From: Chlorobiota bacterium
GTDB lineage: Bacteria; Bacteroidota; Ignavibacteria; OLB7
Reading direction: 5' to 3'
DNA length: 64,000 nucleotides
Assembly (NCBI GenBank): GCA_028287785.1
Contig: JAQBOZ010000001.1
Location: 62,001 to 126,000, forward strand
Below the pieces are notes generated by a model. The model ran no database searches. It was not told the DNA's origin and saw nothing but the letters and a program-made list of their open reading frames with translations. Below, piece by piece: positions 8,192 through 18,100 of the stretch. The stretch's first letter is position 1; each line of letters opens with the position of its first letter. Made by a program: the position numbers and the translations under genes.

Positions 8192-11100
8192 TTATTTAAC
8201 AAGCATCATCGTCGTTGTCGCGCTCCAGTCACCGGAAATAATTCGGCAATAATATAATCCCGATGAAAAACCCGTCGCGTCCCAGGTTGATTCATACATG
8301 CCGGCGCGCATGATTCCTCCGGCAAGCGTGGCAACGCGACGACCATATATATCGAGAATCGAAAGCTCCGTCGGGCCGTCCAGCCCCAGCGAAAAGGCGA
8401 TCACCGTGGAGGGGTTGAACGGGTTGGGGAAATTCTGTCGCAGGGAATAGCGGAACAGGCCACCCTCGATCAGCCGGAAGCTGAGCCCGCAGATGGAATC
8501 GAGCCGCACCAGCCCGGGATCGGCGGTGAACCGGATGCAGCGTTCCCCGGCGCCGGCGATATCGAATGGAAGCAGGGAGCTGTCGGATGATCCGAGAAAT
8601 GCCGTGAAGCCAAGCCGTATCAGCGTCCCCGGCCCGGCCAGGAACGCTCCCGGCGGCGCGGAGAGATGAAGGCTGATCGATCCCGCAATCCGATCGACCA
8701 GCAGCCCTGTCACGTTCCAGCCATCGGTCAGTGCCCCGGCCGCATCGGCCCCATCGAAGCGGAGCATCGCCGGCTGATACCGGAGGGAGAGATCAAGCCG
8801 GGAAACACCGGCACCGTCGGCGGGGGAATCGAGAAGGATGGGGATGCTGATCGGGCTGCCGGGAAACACCTTCAGATCGCTCGCGATGCGGGCATGGAGA
8901 AGGCGCGCATCGCCATCGACGAAGACCGTGACGGTGTCACTGCCCGGACATCCGATCGCGTCGGTCGAGCTGACGATATATGTGGTGGTCCGGGAGGGAT
9001 GCGCCATCGGGCTGGCGCAGTCGGCGCAGCCAAGGCCATCCGCCGGACTCCACGCATAACCCGCCGCTCCCGACGCCGGGAGCCGGACGCTGTCGGAGCC
9101 GCAGATCGAGCGATCGGGACCGGCGCTGATCGGCCGCCGCTCATTGACGAATACGGTGACGGTGTCGCTCGCGACGCATCCGGCCGCGTTGGTGGCGGTC
9201 ACGACGTAGCTGGTTGTTGTTGATGGATCGGCGATCGGCGCGGGGCAATCGGCACAACTCAAACCCGCCGACGGCGACCAGGCATAGACATCGCCCCCGC
9301 GCGCGGCCAGCCCCGCCGCATCGCCGGCACAGATCGTGACATCGGGGCCGGCGTCCACCGTCGGCGCCGGCAGGACAGTCACCGTCACCGAATCGCGGCC
9401 GGGACATTGGCCGGACTTCAGGCCGATCAGATGGAAGATGGTGGTGGTTGCCGGCGATGCAACCGGGGACGCACAATCGGCGCAGCTCAAGGCTCCGGCC
9501 GGCTCCCATCGATAGAGATCGCCCCCGGAGGCCGCTAGAACCACGCTTCCGCCGGCGCAGATCGCGACATCCTTCCCGGCATCCACGATGATGGGGTCGC
9601 GCACCGTAACCGTCACGGAATCGATCGATGAACATCCCCCCGTCACGGCCATGACGACGAAGTAGGTAGTGGTCCGGGCGGGATGCGCCGCCGGGGCGGG
9701 ACAGTTGACGCAGCTCAACCCATCGGCCGGGCTCCAGGCATATGAATCACCCCCCGTTGCCGTGAGGATCGTACCCTCACCCGCGCAGATTGTGGCGTCG
9801 GGACCGGCGTCGACGCCCGGAGAGGAGTTGACGGTGATGGTGAGGTTTGCCGTTGAAGAGCAGCCGGCGGGGTTCGTGACCGTGACGGTATAGGTGGTGG
9901 TCACAAGCGGGGTGGCCGTCGGATCGGCGCAATCGGCACAGCTCAGCGTGGCGGCCGGCTCCCATCGATAGGCGCCATCTCCATGAGCGGAGAGCTGCGC
10001 GGAGCTTCCGGCGCAGATGGCCGTCGCGCCATCTGCCGTGACCACCGGACGTGGTGTCACGATGATGGTGACGGTATCGGCACCGGGGCAGGCATCGAGC
10101 GCCTGTGCGGTGACGATATAGGTTGTGGTGCCGGCCGGACGCGCAACCGGCGAGGCGCAATCGCTACAGCTCAGGCCATCCCCCGGCGACCAGTGATAGC
10201 GCGCCTGCCGGTCCGCGATATCGAACAGCACGCTATCCCCCGCGCAGATCGTTCTATCAGGCCCGGCATTCACCGGAAAAGGGGGACGGATAATGACGAC
10301 TGCCGAATCGACGGCAAGGCATCCGGCGGCGCCGTAACCGATAAGATGATATACCGTCGTGATGGCGGGATGAGCCATCGTCCGCGGGCAGGTGGGGCAG
10401 CTCAGGCCATCGGAGGGGAACCATCGCCATGAGAGCACTCCGCTTCCACTCCCGGCAAGAAGAACGCTGTCGCCGGGGCAGATCGATGAACCGCTTCCCG
10501 CATCGACCGTCACCAGCGCCGAGGGGACGATCGCCGGCCTGATGACGAGATCCGGGATGATGACCCCGGCCAAGCCATCGGCAGCTCCGTAGTTCATACC
10601 AAAGCATGGAGATACGGCGTTGAGATGTCCGCCTGGATTCCCCCCGCGATTATCGACGGTGACATCGGAGGGAACGGCCGGGCCACGCACGCGGAATGCG
10701 CCACCGCCACCACCGCCGCCGGTGCCATAACACGCGGAGAGGCCGACGCTGTTGTTATCCCCGCCATTCCCGCCATGCAGCTCCACCCTGACCGATGACA
10801 CGGTTCCGGCATCGAGAAGGATTGCCCCGCCGCCACCGCCGCCGCCGGCTCCATCGTTGCCGGCCACCGCCGCGTCCTGGCCGTTGGCGCGAATCGCGTG
10901 GGCGTTGCCGAGGATCTTCGTGGAACGGATGATCACGATCCCGCCGCCGTATCCGCCGGGGGTTCCGGCGTCGTTATCCTGCTGGCCGCCGCCACCGCCG
11001 CCACCGAGAAATATCTTGTCGACCTGGTTGGACCAGAGAAGCGACTTCCCCTCGCGACCGCCCGTCGCCATCGATGTGCCCAGGCTCGATTCATTCCCTC

Positions 11101-11830
11101 CGGTTCCGCCACCGCCGCCGTTGCCGCCACCGCCGCCCCCCGCGTTCAGGCTGTTCCCGCCGCCGCCGCCGTTGGCGGGAGCACCCCGGCCGGCATCGCG
11201 CGGGCCATCGTACATCGAGATGTTCTCCCCCTTCTCACCACCGTTCGGCGAGCCATCCGGGTAGAAGTAATCGGTGAGCGATGGCGTGTGACCGACGCGG
11301 GAAACCTTCCCGCCGGCAAACCCGATGCGGCTTACATCGATATCGGCGTTCAACCTCACGCTCCCCGATGACTCCAGGACCAGCACCCCGCCAACCCTGC
11401 CATCCCACGGGCGGGCGGTCAGAAGGCCGTCAACATCCACTTCGCAGTAATGCGGCACCCGGACAAGCTGGACGATATATTCGGGATCGTACCTGCGGAC
11501 GATCGTATCGCGCAGCGTTATCCTGAGCCCGAGCACCGAATCGATGATCCCGAACTCGTAGTTGCCGGCGTTGTTGTAGGAGAGGATGGTGCCGTAGCCG
11601 GCGGTGTTGGGCTTGTGGATGAACGCCCCTTTCATCTGGATGATCACGACGGTATCGCCGGGGCCGAAACCACCGGCATCGGTGACATCCACCCCGCGAG
11701 CCATCACCCTCGTCACCGATGTATAGATGTTGATGATGCCGGAGATCGATGCCGGCTGCGCGGAGGCGCTCACCGCCATAAGCCCGGCGAAGAGGATTGC
11801 GAACAGCAGGTGGAGAAGCACTCTGATCAT
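8192..11830 (-). CDS. T9SS cargo: glycine-rich surface protein with seven CxxC Ig-like repeats
   Basis: 1212 residues from the ATG at 11830, which has an AGGGGA Shine-Dalgarno and opens a good signal peptide (MIRVLLHLLFAILFAGL..SASAQ). The longer reading frame to 11878 lacks a ribosome-binding site. Domains in order are the shared N-terminal module with VVIIQMKG (about 26-150), a polyglycine block (about 190-430) and seven Ig-like repeats (about 440-985), each with ICAGDS, YxWSPxxGLSCxDC, TTTYxV and GC. A cohesin-like module follows (about 990-1125, RIASDLKVFPGSPISIPILLD). The canonical T9SS sorting domain contains NFPNPFNPST, LSILDIYGRRVATL and SGLYYCRI and ends MMLVK. It is probably a long surface fibre with a glycine-rich head and an Ig stalk. 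It is the longest of the three tandem paralogs and differs from them chiefly in repeat number. Confidence 0.88.
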   Translation of the reverse strand: MIRVLLHLLFAILFAGLMAVSASAQPASISGIINIYTSVTRVMARGVDVTDAGGFGPGDTVVIIQMKGAFIHKPNTAGYGTILSYNNAGNYEFGIIDSVLGLRITLRDTIVRRYDPEYIVQLVRVPHYCEVDVDGLLTARPWDGRVGGVLVLESSGSVRLNADIDVSRIGFAGGKVSRVGHTPSLTDYFYPDGSPNGGEKGENISMYDGPRDAGRGAPANGGGGGNSLNAGGGGGGNGGGGGTGGNESSLGTSMATGGREGKSLLWSNQVDKIFLGGGGGGGQQDNDAGTPGGYGGGIVIIRSTKILGNAHAIRANGQDAAVAGNDGAGGGGGGGAILLDAGTVSSVRVELHGGNGGDNNSVGLSACYGTGGGGGGGAFRVRGPAVPSDVTVDNRGGNPGGHLNAVSPCFGMNYGAADGLAGVIIPDLVIRPAIVPSALVTVDAGSGSSICPGDSVLLAGSGSGVLSWRWFPSDGLSCPTCPRTMAHPAITTVYHLIGYGAAGCLAVDSAVVIIRPPFPVNAGPDRTICAGDSVLFDIADRQARYHWSPGDGLSCSDCASPVARPAGTTTYIVTAQALDACPGADTVTIIVTPRPVVTADGATAICAGSSAQLSAHGDGAYRWEPAATLSCADCADPTATPLVTTTYTVTVTNPAGCSSTANLTITVNSSPGVDAGPDATICAGEGTILTATGGDSYAWSPADGLSCVNCPAPAAHPARTTTYFVVMAVTGGCSSIDSVTVTVRDPIIVDAGKDVAICAGGSVVLAASGGDLYRWEPAGALSCADCASPVASPATTTIFHLIGLKSGQCPGRDSVTVTVLPAPTVDAGPDVTICAGDAAGLAARGGDVYAWSPSAGLSCADCPAPIADPSTTTSYVVTATNAAGCVASDTVTVFVNERRPISAGPDRSICGSDSVRLPASGAAGYAWSPADGLGCADCASPMAHPSRTTTYIVSSTDAIGCPGSDTVTVFVDGDARLLHARIASDLKVFPGSPISIPILLDSPADGAGVSRLDLSLRYQPAMLRFDGADAAGALTDGWNVTGLLVDRIAGSISLHLSAPPGAFLAGPGTLIRLGFTAFLGSSDSSLLPFDIAGAGERCIRFTADPGLVRLDSICGLSFRLIEGGLFRYSLRQNFPNPFNPSTVIAFSLGLDGPTELSILDIYGRRVATLAGGIMRAGMYESTWDATGFSSGLYYCRIISGDWSATTTMMLVK

Positions 11831-11979
11831 GGTTCCCCTGATCGATGAAATCGGTGACGGGCGGAAACGGTTCTCCATCCCGCGCCACCGGCGCGGAGGT
11901 CTGGTAATAAGGGGAGGATTGGGAGAATATAGTCAGCACGCGGCTGGCGTCGAAGCCAATAACGCCGCGCCGCCGATGG

Positions 11980-14928
11980 TTATCGCGAAAGGATCATCGT
12001 CCCGGATCGCGCCCAGTCCCCCGACACCAGCCGGTAGTAATAGACGCCCGCCGGAAGCCCCGCCGCATCCCACGAAACAGCATAATCACCCGGCCCCATG
12101 GAGCTGTCGACGGGTCGCGACACCTCCTTCCCCGCCGCATCGTAGATCGTGAGCGATGTCATCCCATCCAGCCCCAGCGAGAACCGGATCTTCGTGTCGG
12201 GATAGAACGGGTTGGGCTGATTTCCACCGAGCGCGTAGCGGAACGGGGCAACAAGCTCGATAAGACGATGACTGAGGCCGCAGATGGAGTCGAGCCGCAC
12301 AAGCCCGTTCCCCTCCGATGGATCGGCGCAGCGATAGGTGTACGGCGTTATCGAGAAGGGAATCTCCGACGAATCGGCGTCGCCGACGAAGCCGCGGAAG
12401 TTCAGCAGCAGCAGGACGCGACCATTTCCCGGCCGGCTCCCCGAGGGCGCGATAAACCTGTCGGTCAGGCTTCCGGCAAACCTGTCGATCGCTCCCCCCG
12501 ACCTCCGCCAGCCCTGCGTCACGGTTCCGGTCGTGGTGATGCTGTCGAGAAGGAGAACCCGCGGATTGTAGCGGACCACGAGATCGAAGCTGTCGAGCGA
12601 TGGGAGATCGATCGCGCTCTCCATAACGATCGGAACCCGTATGCCGCTGCCGGGGAACACCGTCAGATTGCGATCGATCCGGGCCGCGATATGCCCGCGC
12701 GGCAACACCGTCACGGCCACCGAATCGCTTCCGCTACAGCCGTCGGCGTTCGTGCCGGTGACGGTGTAGGTGGTGGTGGTGACGGGCCGCGCGACTGGAT
12801 CGGGGCAATCGGTACAGCTCAGCCCCTCGGCGGGCGACCACTGATAGCGCGCGGCCCCCGAAGCGGAGAGCCGCGTCTCCCCGGTAAGACAGATGGCGGT
12901 ATCACCGGACCCCTTCACCACCGGCAGCGGCGCCACCACGAGCCTCACCGAATCGATGGCGATGCAGCCCGACGCGCCGGTTACGACGACGGTATAGGTG
13001 GTTGTGGAATCAGGCCGGGCAATCGGATCGGAGCAGTCGAGGCAGCTCAGGCCGGGATCGGCGAACCATCGGTAGCCCACCCCGCCCGAGGCCACGAGAT
13101 GGGCGCTCTCCCCCGCGCAGATCGTCCCGCCGCCGGAGATGGCGGGAACCGGGAGCGGCTTTACGATGACCGTCATCGAATCCACGACAACGCAGCCGAA
13201 ACGGTTTGCCACCATGACATGATAGATGGTCGTGGAATCGGGGCGGGCAACCGGATCGGGGCAATCGGCGCAGCTCAGGCCGGAGGCGGGGCTCCAGAGA
13301 TAGCGCTCCCCCCCTTCGATGGAAAGCTGCGCGCTATCGCCGGGGCAGATGGCGACATCGGGACCATGCACCACGATCGGGGCCGCCAGCACCGTCACAT
13401 CGACCGAATCGAAGGCCACGCATCCGTTCGGGTAGGTCAGCTTCACGAAATATCTGGTGGATGAATCGGGCGTTGCGGTCGGCCCCGCGCAGTCCGTGCA
13501 GCTCAGGCCCCTGGCCGGAGTCCATCGATATTCCAACGCTCCCGACGCCGTCAGCACGGTGCTTCCGCCGCCGCAGATCGATGTATCGGATGAGACGATC
13601 GGCGCAAGCGGAGGGAATATCGTGGACCCCATCGGGATATGCAGGCCGGCGACGATGGCGCCGCCGCGACCGGAATCGGCGCCATAGCTGGTCTGGTAGC
13701 ATCTCGAGTTCGGGTTGATCTCCAGCCCGGCTCCGCCCCCCGCGAGGCCGGCGGAAATGCCCGCCGGAACATTGGCCCCCGATATCCGCAGCACCCCGCC
13801 GCCACCGCCGCCGCCGGTGCCGTGGCAATCGCCCCCGCCGTTGTTGTTGCAGTTCCCACCGGCTCCGCCGCGAGCCAGCACGCGGACGCCGGCGATGGCG
13901 CCCGATTCGATCAGCACCGATCCGCCGGCCCCGCCGCCTCCCGCGCCGTCATTCCCCGATACCAATGCCCCCAACCCGTCGGTGATGATCGGCCGGTTGT
14001 TTCCAAGGATGCGTCCCGCGCGCACCAGCACGATGCCGCCGCCATTACCGCCGGACGTTCCCCTGTTATCATTCTGATGCCCGCCACCGCCGCCGCCGCC
14101 AAGAAAAACCCTGTTGGCGACGCTGTCATACCCCAGAGCGTTCCCGCCGACCCCGCCAAGCGGCAGAGATCCGGCGCCGTTCCACTGATTTCCTCCAACG
14201 CCGCCCGCGCCTGAATTCCCGCCGCCGCCACCGCCGCCATTGTGGCTGTCCCCACCGCCGCCGCCGCTTGCCAGCGCCCCACGGCCCGCCTCATACGCAG
14301 CCTCGTACTCGACGATGCTCTCCCCTTTCCGCCCGGCAAGGCCGGAGGCCATCGTATAGAAGAAATCCGTGCTGTTCATGGCGGGGTTGATCAGGGAGGT
14401 GGCACCACCGCGGAAGCCGAGGCCGGAGACATCGATCGTGTCGGTGATGGTGAGATCCCCCGCGACATCGAGGGCAAGGACGCCGCCGGTCAGGCCGTTC
14501 CAGGGCTTCGCGGTCAGGCGACCTGTGACATTGGCGCTGGCGTAATGCGGAACGCGCACAAGCTGCACCTGCCCGACGATCGAATAGCTGCGCATCAGCA
14601 GATCGCGGAGCGTTATCGTGGTTGCCTCTATCCTGGCGATGATGCCGAATTCATAATTGCCGGCATCCCGATAATCGGTCACGCCGCCGAACGCCGCGGT
14701 GTTCGTGTGATCGACGGCCGCCCCCTTCATCTGAATGATCAGCACCGTATCCCCCACCGAATACCCATCGCGATCCTGAACGATAACACCATTGCACCCA
14801 TCGAACCCGACCACAGGAGTGTAGAGATTGATGATGCCGGATATCGAAGCGGTCTGCGCGATACCGAATGCGTGAACAAACAGAAACAGGATTGCCGGAA
14901 TGATGCGGCGCGCGAGGGAATCATTCAT
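11980..14928 (-). CDS. T9SS cargo: glycine-rich surface protein with four CxxC Ig-like repeats
   Basis: 982 residues from the ATG at 14928. The start is fixed by a strong AGGAGG Shine-Dalgarno six bases upstream and by the signal peptide MNDSLARRIIPAILFLFVHA..AQ. The open frame extends to 14982, but that extension is not credible. The layout matches its two downstream neighbours: a module with VLIIQMKG (about 25-140), a polyglycine region (about 150-440), four CxxC Ig-like repeats (about 450-755), a cohesin-like module starting near ARIDRNLTVFPGSGIRVPI (about 760-890) and a T9SS sorting domain (GGNQPNPFYPDTKI, LTIYDAAGKEV, AGVYYYRLVSGDW, MILSR). The arrangement suggests tandem duplication followed by change in repeat number. 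A short dispersed repeat (14961-15055) lies just upstream. The function is unknown beyond surface display. Confidence 0.88.
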   Translation of the reverse strand: MNDSLARRIIPAILFLFVHAFGIAQTASISGIINLYTPVVGFDGCNGVIVQDRDGYSVGDTVLIIQMKGAAVDHTNTAAFGGVTDYRDAGNYEFGIIARIEATTITLRDLLMRSYSIVGQVQLVRVPHYASANVTGRLTAKPWNGLTGGVLALDVAGDLTITDTIDVSGLGFRGGATSLINPAMNSTDFFYTMASGLAGRKGESIVEYEAAYEAGRGALASGGGGGDSHNGGGGGGGNSGAGGVGGNQWNGAGSLPLGGVGGNALGYDSVANRVFLGGGGGGGHQNDNRGTSGGNGGGIVLVRAGRILGNNRPIITDGLGALVSGNDGAGGGGAGGSVLIESGAIAGVRVLARGGAGGNCNNNGGGDCHGTGGGGGGGVLRISGANVPAGISAGLAGGGAGLEINPNSRCYQTSYGADSGRGGAIVAGLHIPMGSTIFPPLAPIVSSDTSICGGGSTVLTASGALEYRWTPARGLSCTDCAGPTATPDSSTRYFVKLTYPNGCVAFDSVDVTVLAAPIVVHGPDVAICPGDSAQLSIEGGERYLWSPASGLSCADCPDPVARPDSTTIYHVMVANRFGCVVVDSMTVIVKPLPVPAISGGGTICAGESAHLVASGGVGYRWFADPGLSCLDCSDPIARPDSTTTYTVVVTGASGCIAIDSVRLVVAPLPVVKGSGDTAICLTGETRLSASGAARYQWSPAEGLSCTDCPDPVARPVTTTTYTVTGTNADGCSGSDSVAVTVLPRGHIAARIDRNLTVFPGSGIRVPIVMESAIDLPSLDSFDLVVRYNPRVLLLDSITTTGTVTQGWRRSGGAIDRFAGSLTDRFIAPSGSRPGNGRVLLLLNFRGFVGDADSSEIPFSITPYTYRCADPSEGNGLVRLDSICGLSHRLIELVAPFRYALGGNQPNPFYPDTKIRFSLGLDGMTSLTIYDAAGKEVSRPVDSSMGPGDYAVSWDAAGLPAGVYYYRLVSGDWARSGTMILSR

Positions 14929-14960
14929 GATCGCCTCCTGAAAGGAGTGGGGAAAGGGTG

Positions 14961-15055
14961 TGCTGGGCGCTGCCCAGCGCACCAGGCATTGCGCCCCTCC
15001 GGGGCTTGGGAAGATGCTTCCGCCAGCGGCGGATGTCGTTGTTCAATAGTCTGCC
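14961..15055 (-). repeat. Dispersed GC-rich repeat family 2, copy 2
   Basis: Read on the minus strand it gives GCAGACTATTGAACAAC, CATCCGCCG, CAAGCCCCGGAGGGGCGCAA, CCTGGTGCGC and a GC-rich hairpin (CTGGGCAGCGCCCAG), the same block order as at 28005-28094. It lies between two same-strand surface-protein genes. Confidence 0.75.
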
Positions 15056-15129
15056 GGGAAAAGCCACCGCTTACGGCAGATATATTCCCCGATAATCGCG
15101 ATGTGTTCCCGGCTCGGGATCATCATTCA

Positions 15130-18100
15130 TCAATGGGTGATTCTGAACGCCACGCACAACCGCGCCGTCCGCGTCCGCAGCGTCGCGAAATAGAGCCCCG
15201 ATGACAACCCCGCCGTGCTGAACGGTACACTGTACGCGCCCGGCGAAATATCCCCATCCACCAGCACCGCAACACGACGACCCAGAGCATCGATCAGATT
15301 CACCTCCGTCCGTCCGTCCTCCACGATCTCATACTCCACCTCCCCCATACCGCTCACCGGGTTCGGACGTACCCCCTTCAGACCAACCGACCCATTGACC
15401 GTGATCAACCGGTTTCCGCCCGCAGGGCACACTCCCAGCAGATGGAACTCCCCATTGATCATAACCGCCGTCACCACGCTGTCGCCTCCACCAATCACAA
15501 ACCCCTCCAATCGAACCACCGTCGCCACCGTATCCCCGAGGGCCGCCATGAACTCCACATCCGCCAGCTTCCCGCTCGTCACGCCACCGGGGATGACCCC
15601 ATCGATCGTCACCAGGCGATCCTCCCCGTCGATCACGCCCATCGGCGTCGATCCGACTGGAAGAAGCAGGCTCCGATTGAACCGCAGACGCGCCTGATAC
15701 CCCCGCATCGCCGGGCTCTGTGGCAGGTTGTCCGATGAGACCACCGTCATCGGCAGCAGCACCCGCTGGCCCGGCATCGCCTCCACCGATCCCAGTGCCA
15801 CAACCACCTGACCGCGATACCCCGTTCGTGGCGCGATCACCACGTCGACCGCCGCGGAGCCGCGGCAGCCGCCGCTGTCGACAACCGATACGGCATACCT
15901 CCCACTGGCACGGACGATGAGGTGACGCGCAACGCGGCCACCACCCCAGTCGTAGGCGATATAGCCAGCGCCGGCATCCAGATCCACGCTGTCACCATCG
16001 GTGAGCTGGATCGGGCCGGCAGGCGCGATCGTGACCGGTGACGGCACGCGGCGTTCAACACGCAGATCCGACGATGAGCCCGAACAGCCGCCCGCGTCGC
16101 TCACCCTCACTCGGTAGATCCCGCTGTCGGCCACCCGGATCACCCGCGTCTGCTCCCCGCTCAACCATTGGTAGCTCGCATAGCCCGCACCGGCATCCAG
16201 CTCGATCGTGTCGCCGGGACAGAGCACCAGCGATCCCGACGGCGTGATCACCGGCTCCAGCGCCGTCCCGATCCCCACCGACCGATCCGGCGCCACACCC
16301 GCGCACCCGCCCGCCGACGAGCGCTCGACCAGACCGATGGTCCCCGATGAACCCGCACCCCAGCGGATATCCACCTGATGCGTCCCGGCGCCGCTGGTGA
16401 TCGCGCCGCCGCTCACGCTCCATGTGTAGTCATCTCCCGCGATCTCGTCCGTCGCATAGGTCGCCGTTGAGTTGATGCAGACCTTCGCCGGGCCGCTGAT
16501 CACCGGGGAGCGCGGCGCGGTCGTGGTGACATCGATCGTATCGGATGATCCGCTGCATCCGCCGATATCGCGGACCATCACGCCGTAGCGACCGGCCTTG
16601 AAGACGCGGATTGTCTGCGTCTGCTCGCCGCCGATCCAGAGGTAGCTCTGATAGCCGGCGCCGGCATCCAGCTCGATCGTATCCCCCGCGCAGAACGTCC
16701 GCGGGCCGCCGATCTCCGGCTTCAACGTGGTGCCGACATTGATATTCGTCGTCTGTGATGCGGAGCAGCCTGATACCGTATCGACGACGCTGACCTGGAG
16801 AGAACCCTGTCCGGTGTTGCCCCAGGCGACCGTGACGCCGCTGCTGTCATTGGCGCCGGAGATGGTGCCGTTGCCAAGGCAGGTCCAGTGATACCGAAGG
16901 CTGTCGTGATGCGGGACCGTGTAATGCGCCACCACGCCGGTGCAGACGAAGAACGGCCCGGTGATCGTCGCGACCGGGACGGGATGCACCGTCACCGTCA
17001 CCGTATCGGTCATCCCGATGCAGCCGTTTGCGTCGGTCACCGTCACGAAATAGCGGCCGGGCTCCCGAACGGCGATGCTCGGCGTGGTCCGCGTGTCGGA
17101 CCACTGATAGCCCGCGAAGGAGCCACCGCCGACATCGAGCAGGACGCTATCGCCGGCGCAGAATGAGAACGGCCCGTGCACCTGAAGCAGCGGATTGACC
17201 GGCGGATAATGCGCCACCGCGACGCTGCGGCTGACGGAGCAGCCGAAGACATTGGAGACCGTGACCGAGTAGGTCCCCGACTGCTTCACGCGGATCAACC
17301 GGGTGCTGTCGATCAGGTGGCCGGTGCTGTCGAACCATCGATAGTTCCTGTAGCCGGTGCCGGTTCCAATATCGAGCACGGCGCTGCTGTCGGTGCAGAC
17401 CCAGAGGGTATCGCCGAAGGAGAAGACGGGAACCGGCGGAGCGGGGTTGACCTGAACGTGGACCGGGCCGAAGTCCCAGAAGCAGCCGTTGACATCCTTG
17501 ACGGTGACGGAATAATCGCCGGTGGCCTTGACCCAGACGCGGGAGGTGGTATCGGCCAGCGGCGCGGACCAGCGATAGGAGACGAGCCCCGCGCCGGCGA
17601 TGGAGAGAAGGACGCTGTCCCCCACGCAGAAGTTGAGCGGCCCGGTGTTGGCGATCTTCAACGCCGGCCTTGCATTGACCTTCACGGTAACGGCGTTGGA
17701 GATGCCGGGACAGCCATCATTATCCTTCACGACCAGCGAATAGATCCCGGCCTTCTTTACGACAAGGTTCTGCGTGGTCTCGCCACCGGGGGACCACTTG
17801 TAGCTGAAGTATCCCGCGGGAGCCGAGAGGGTGATGCTCCCCCCCTCGCAGATCGCCAGAGGGCCGACCGGGGTGATCGGCACATCGATGCCGACATAGA
17901 ACCTGGCGAGAAATCCATCCGAATAGCCACCAAGGTAGTTCGGCTTGAGGGCACCGGGCGTCGTGGGGAAGCGTCGGCTGAAGGTTATGCCGGCAATGGC
18001 TACCCCCTCCGCGGAATCGAGCGCGACCGCATGGGAACGATCGGACGATTCGCCGCCGAGATAGGTGGACCAGACCAGCTGCCCGCGTGGGTTGAACTTT

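Noticed and set aside
10752-11264. Proline-rich plus-strand frames (runs of seven or eight Pro)
   Set aside because: They are the antisense reading of (GGC)n-like Gly codons in the polyglycine blocks.
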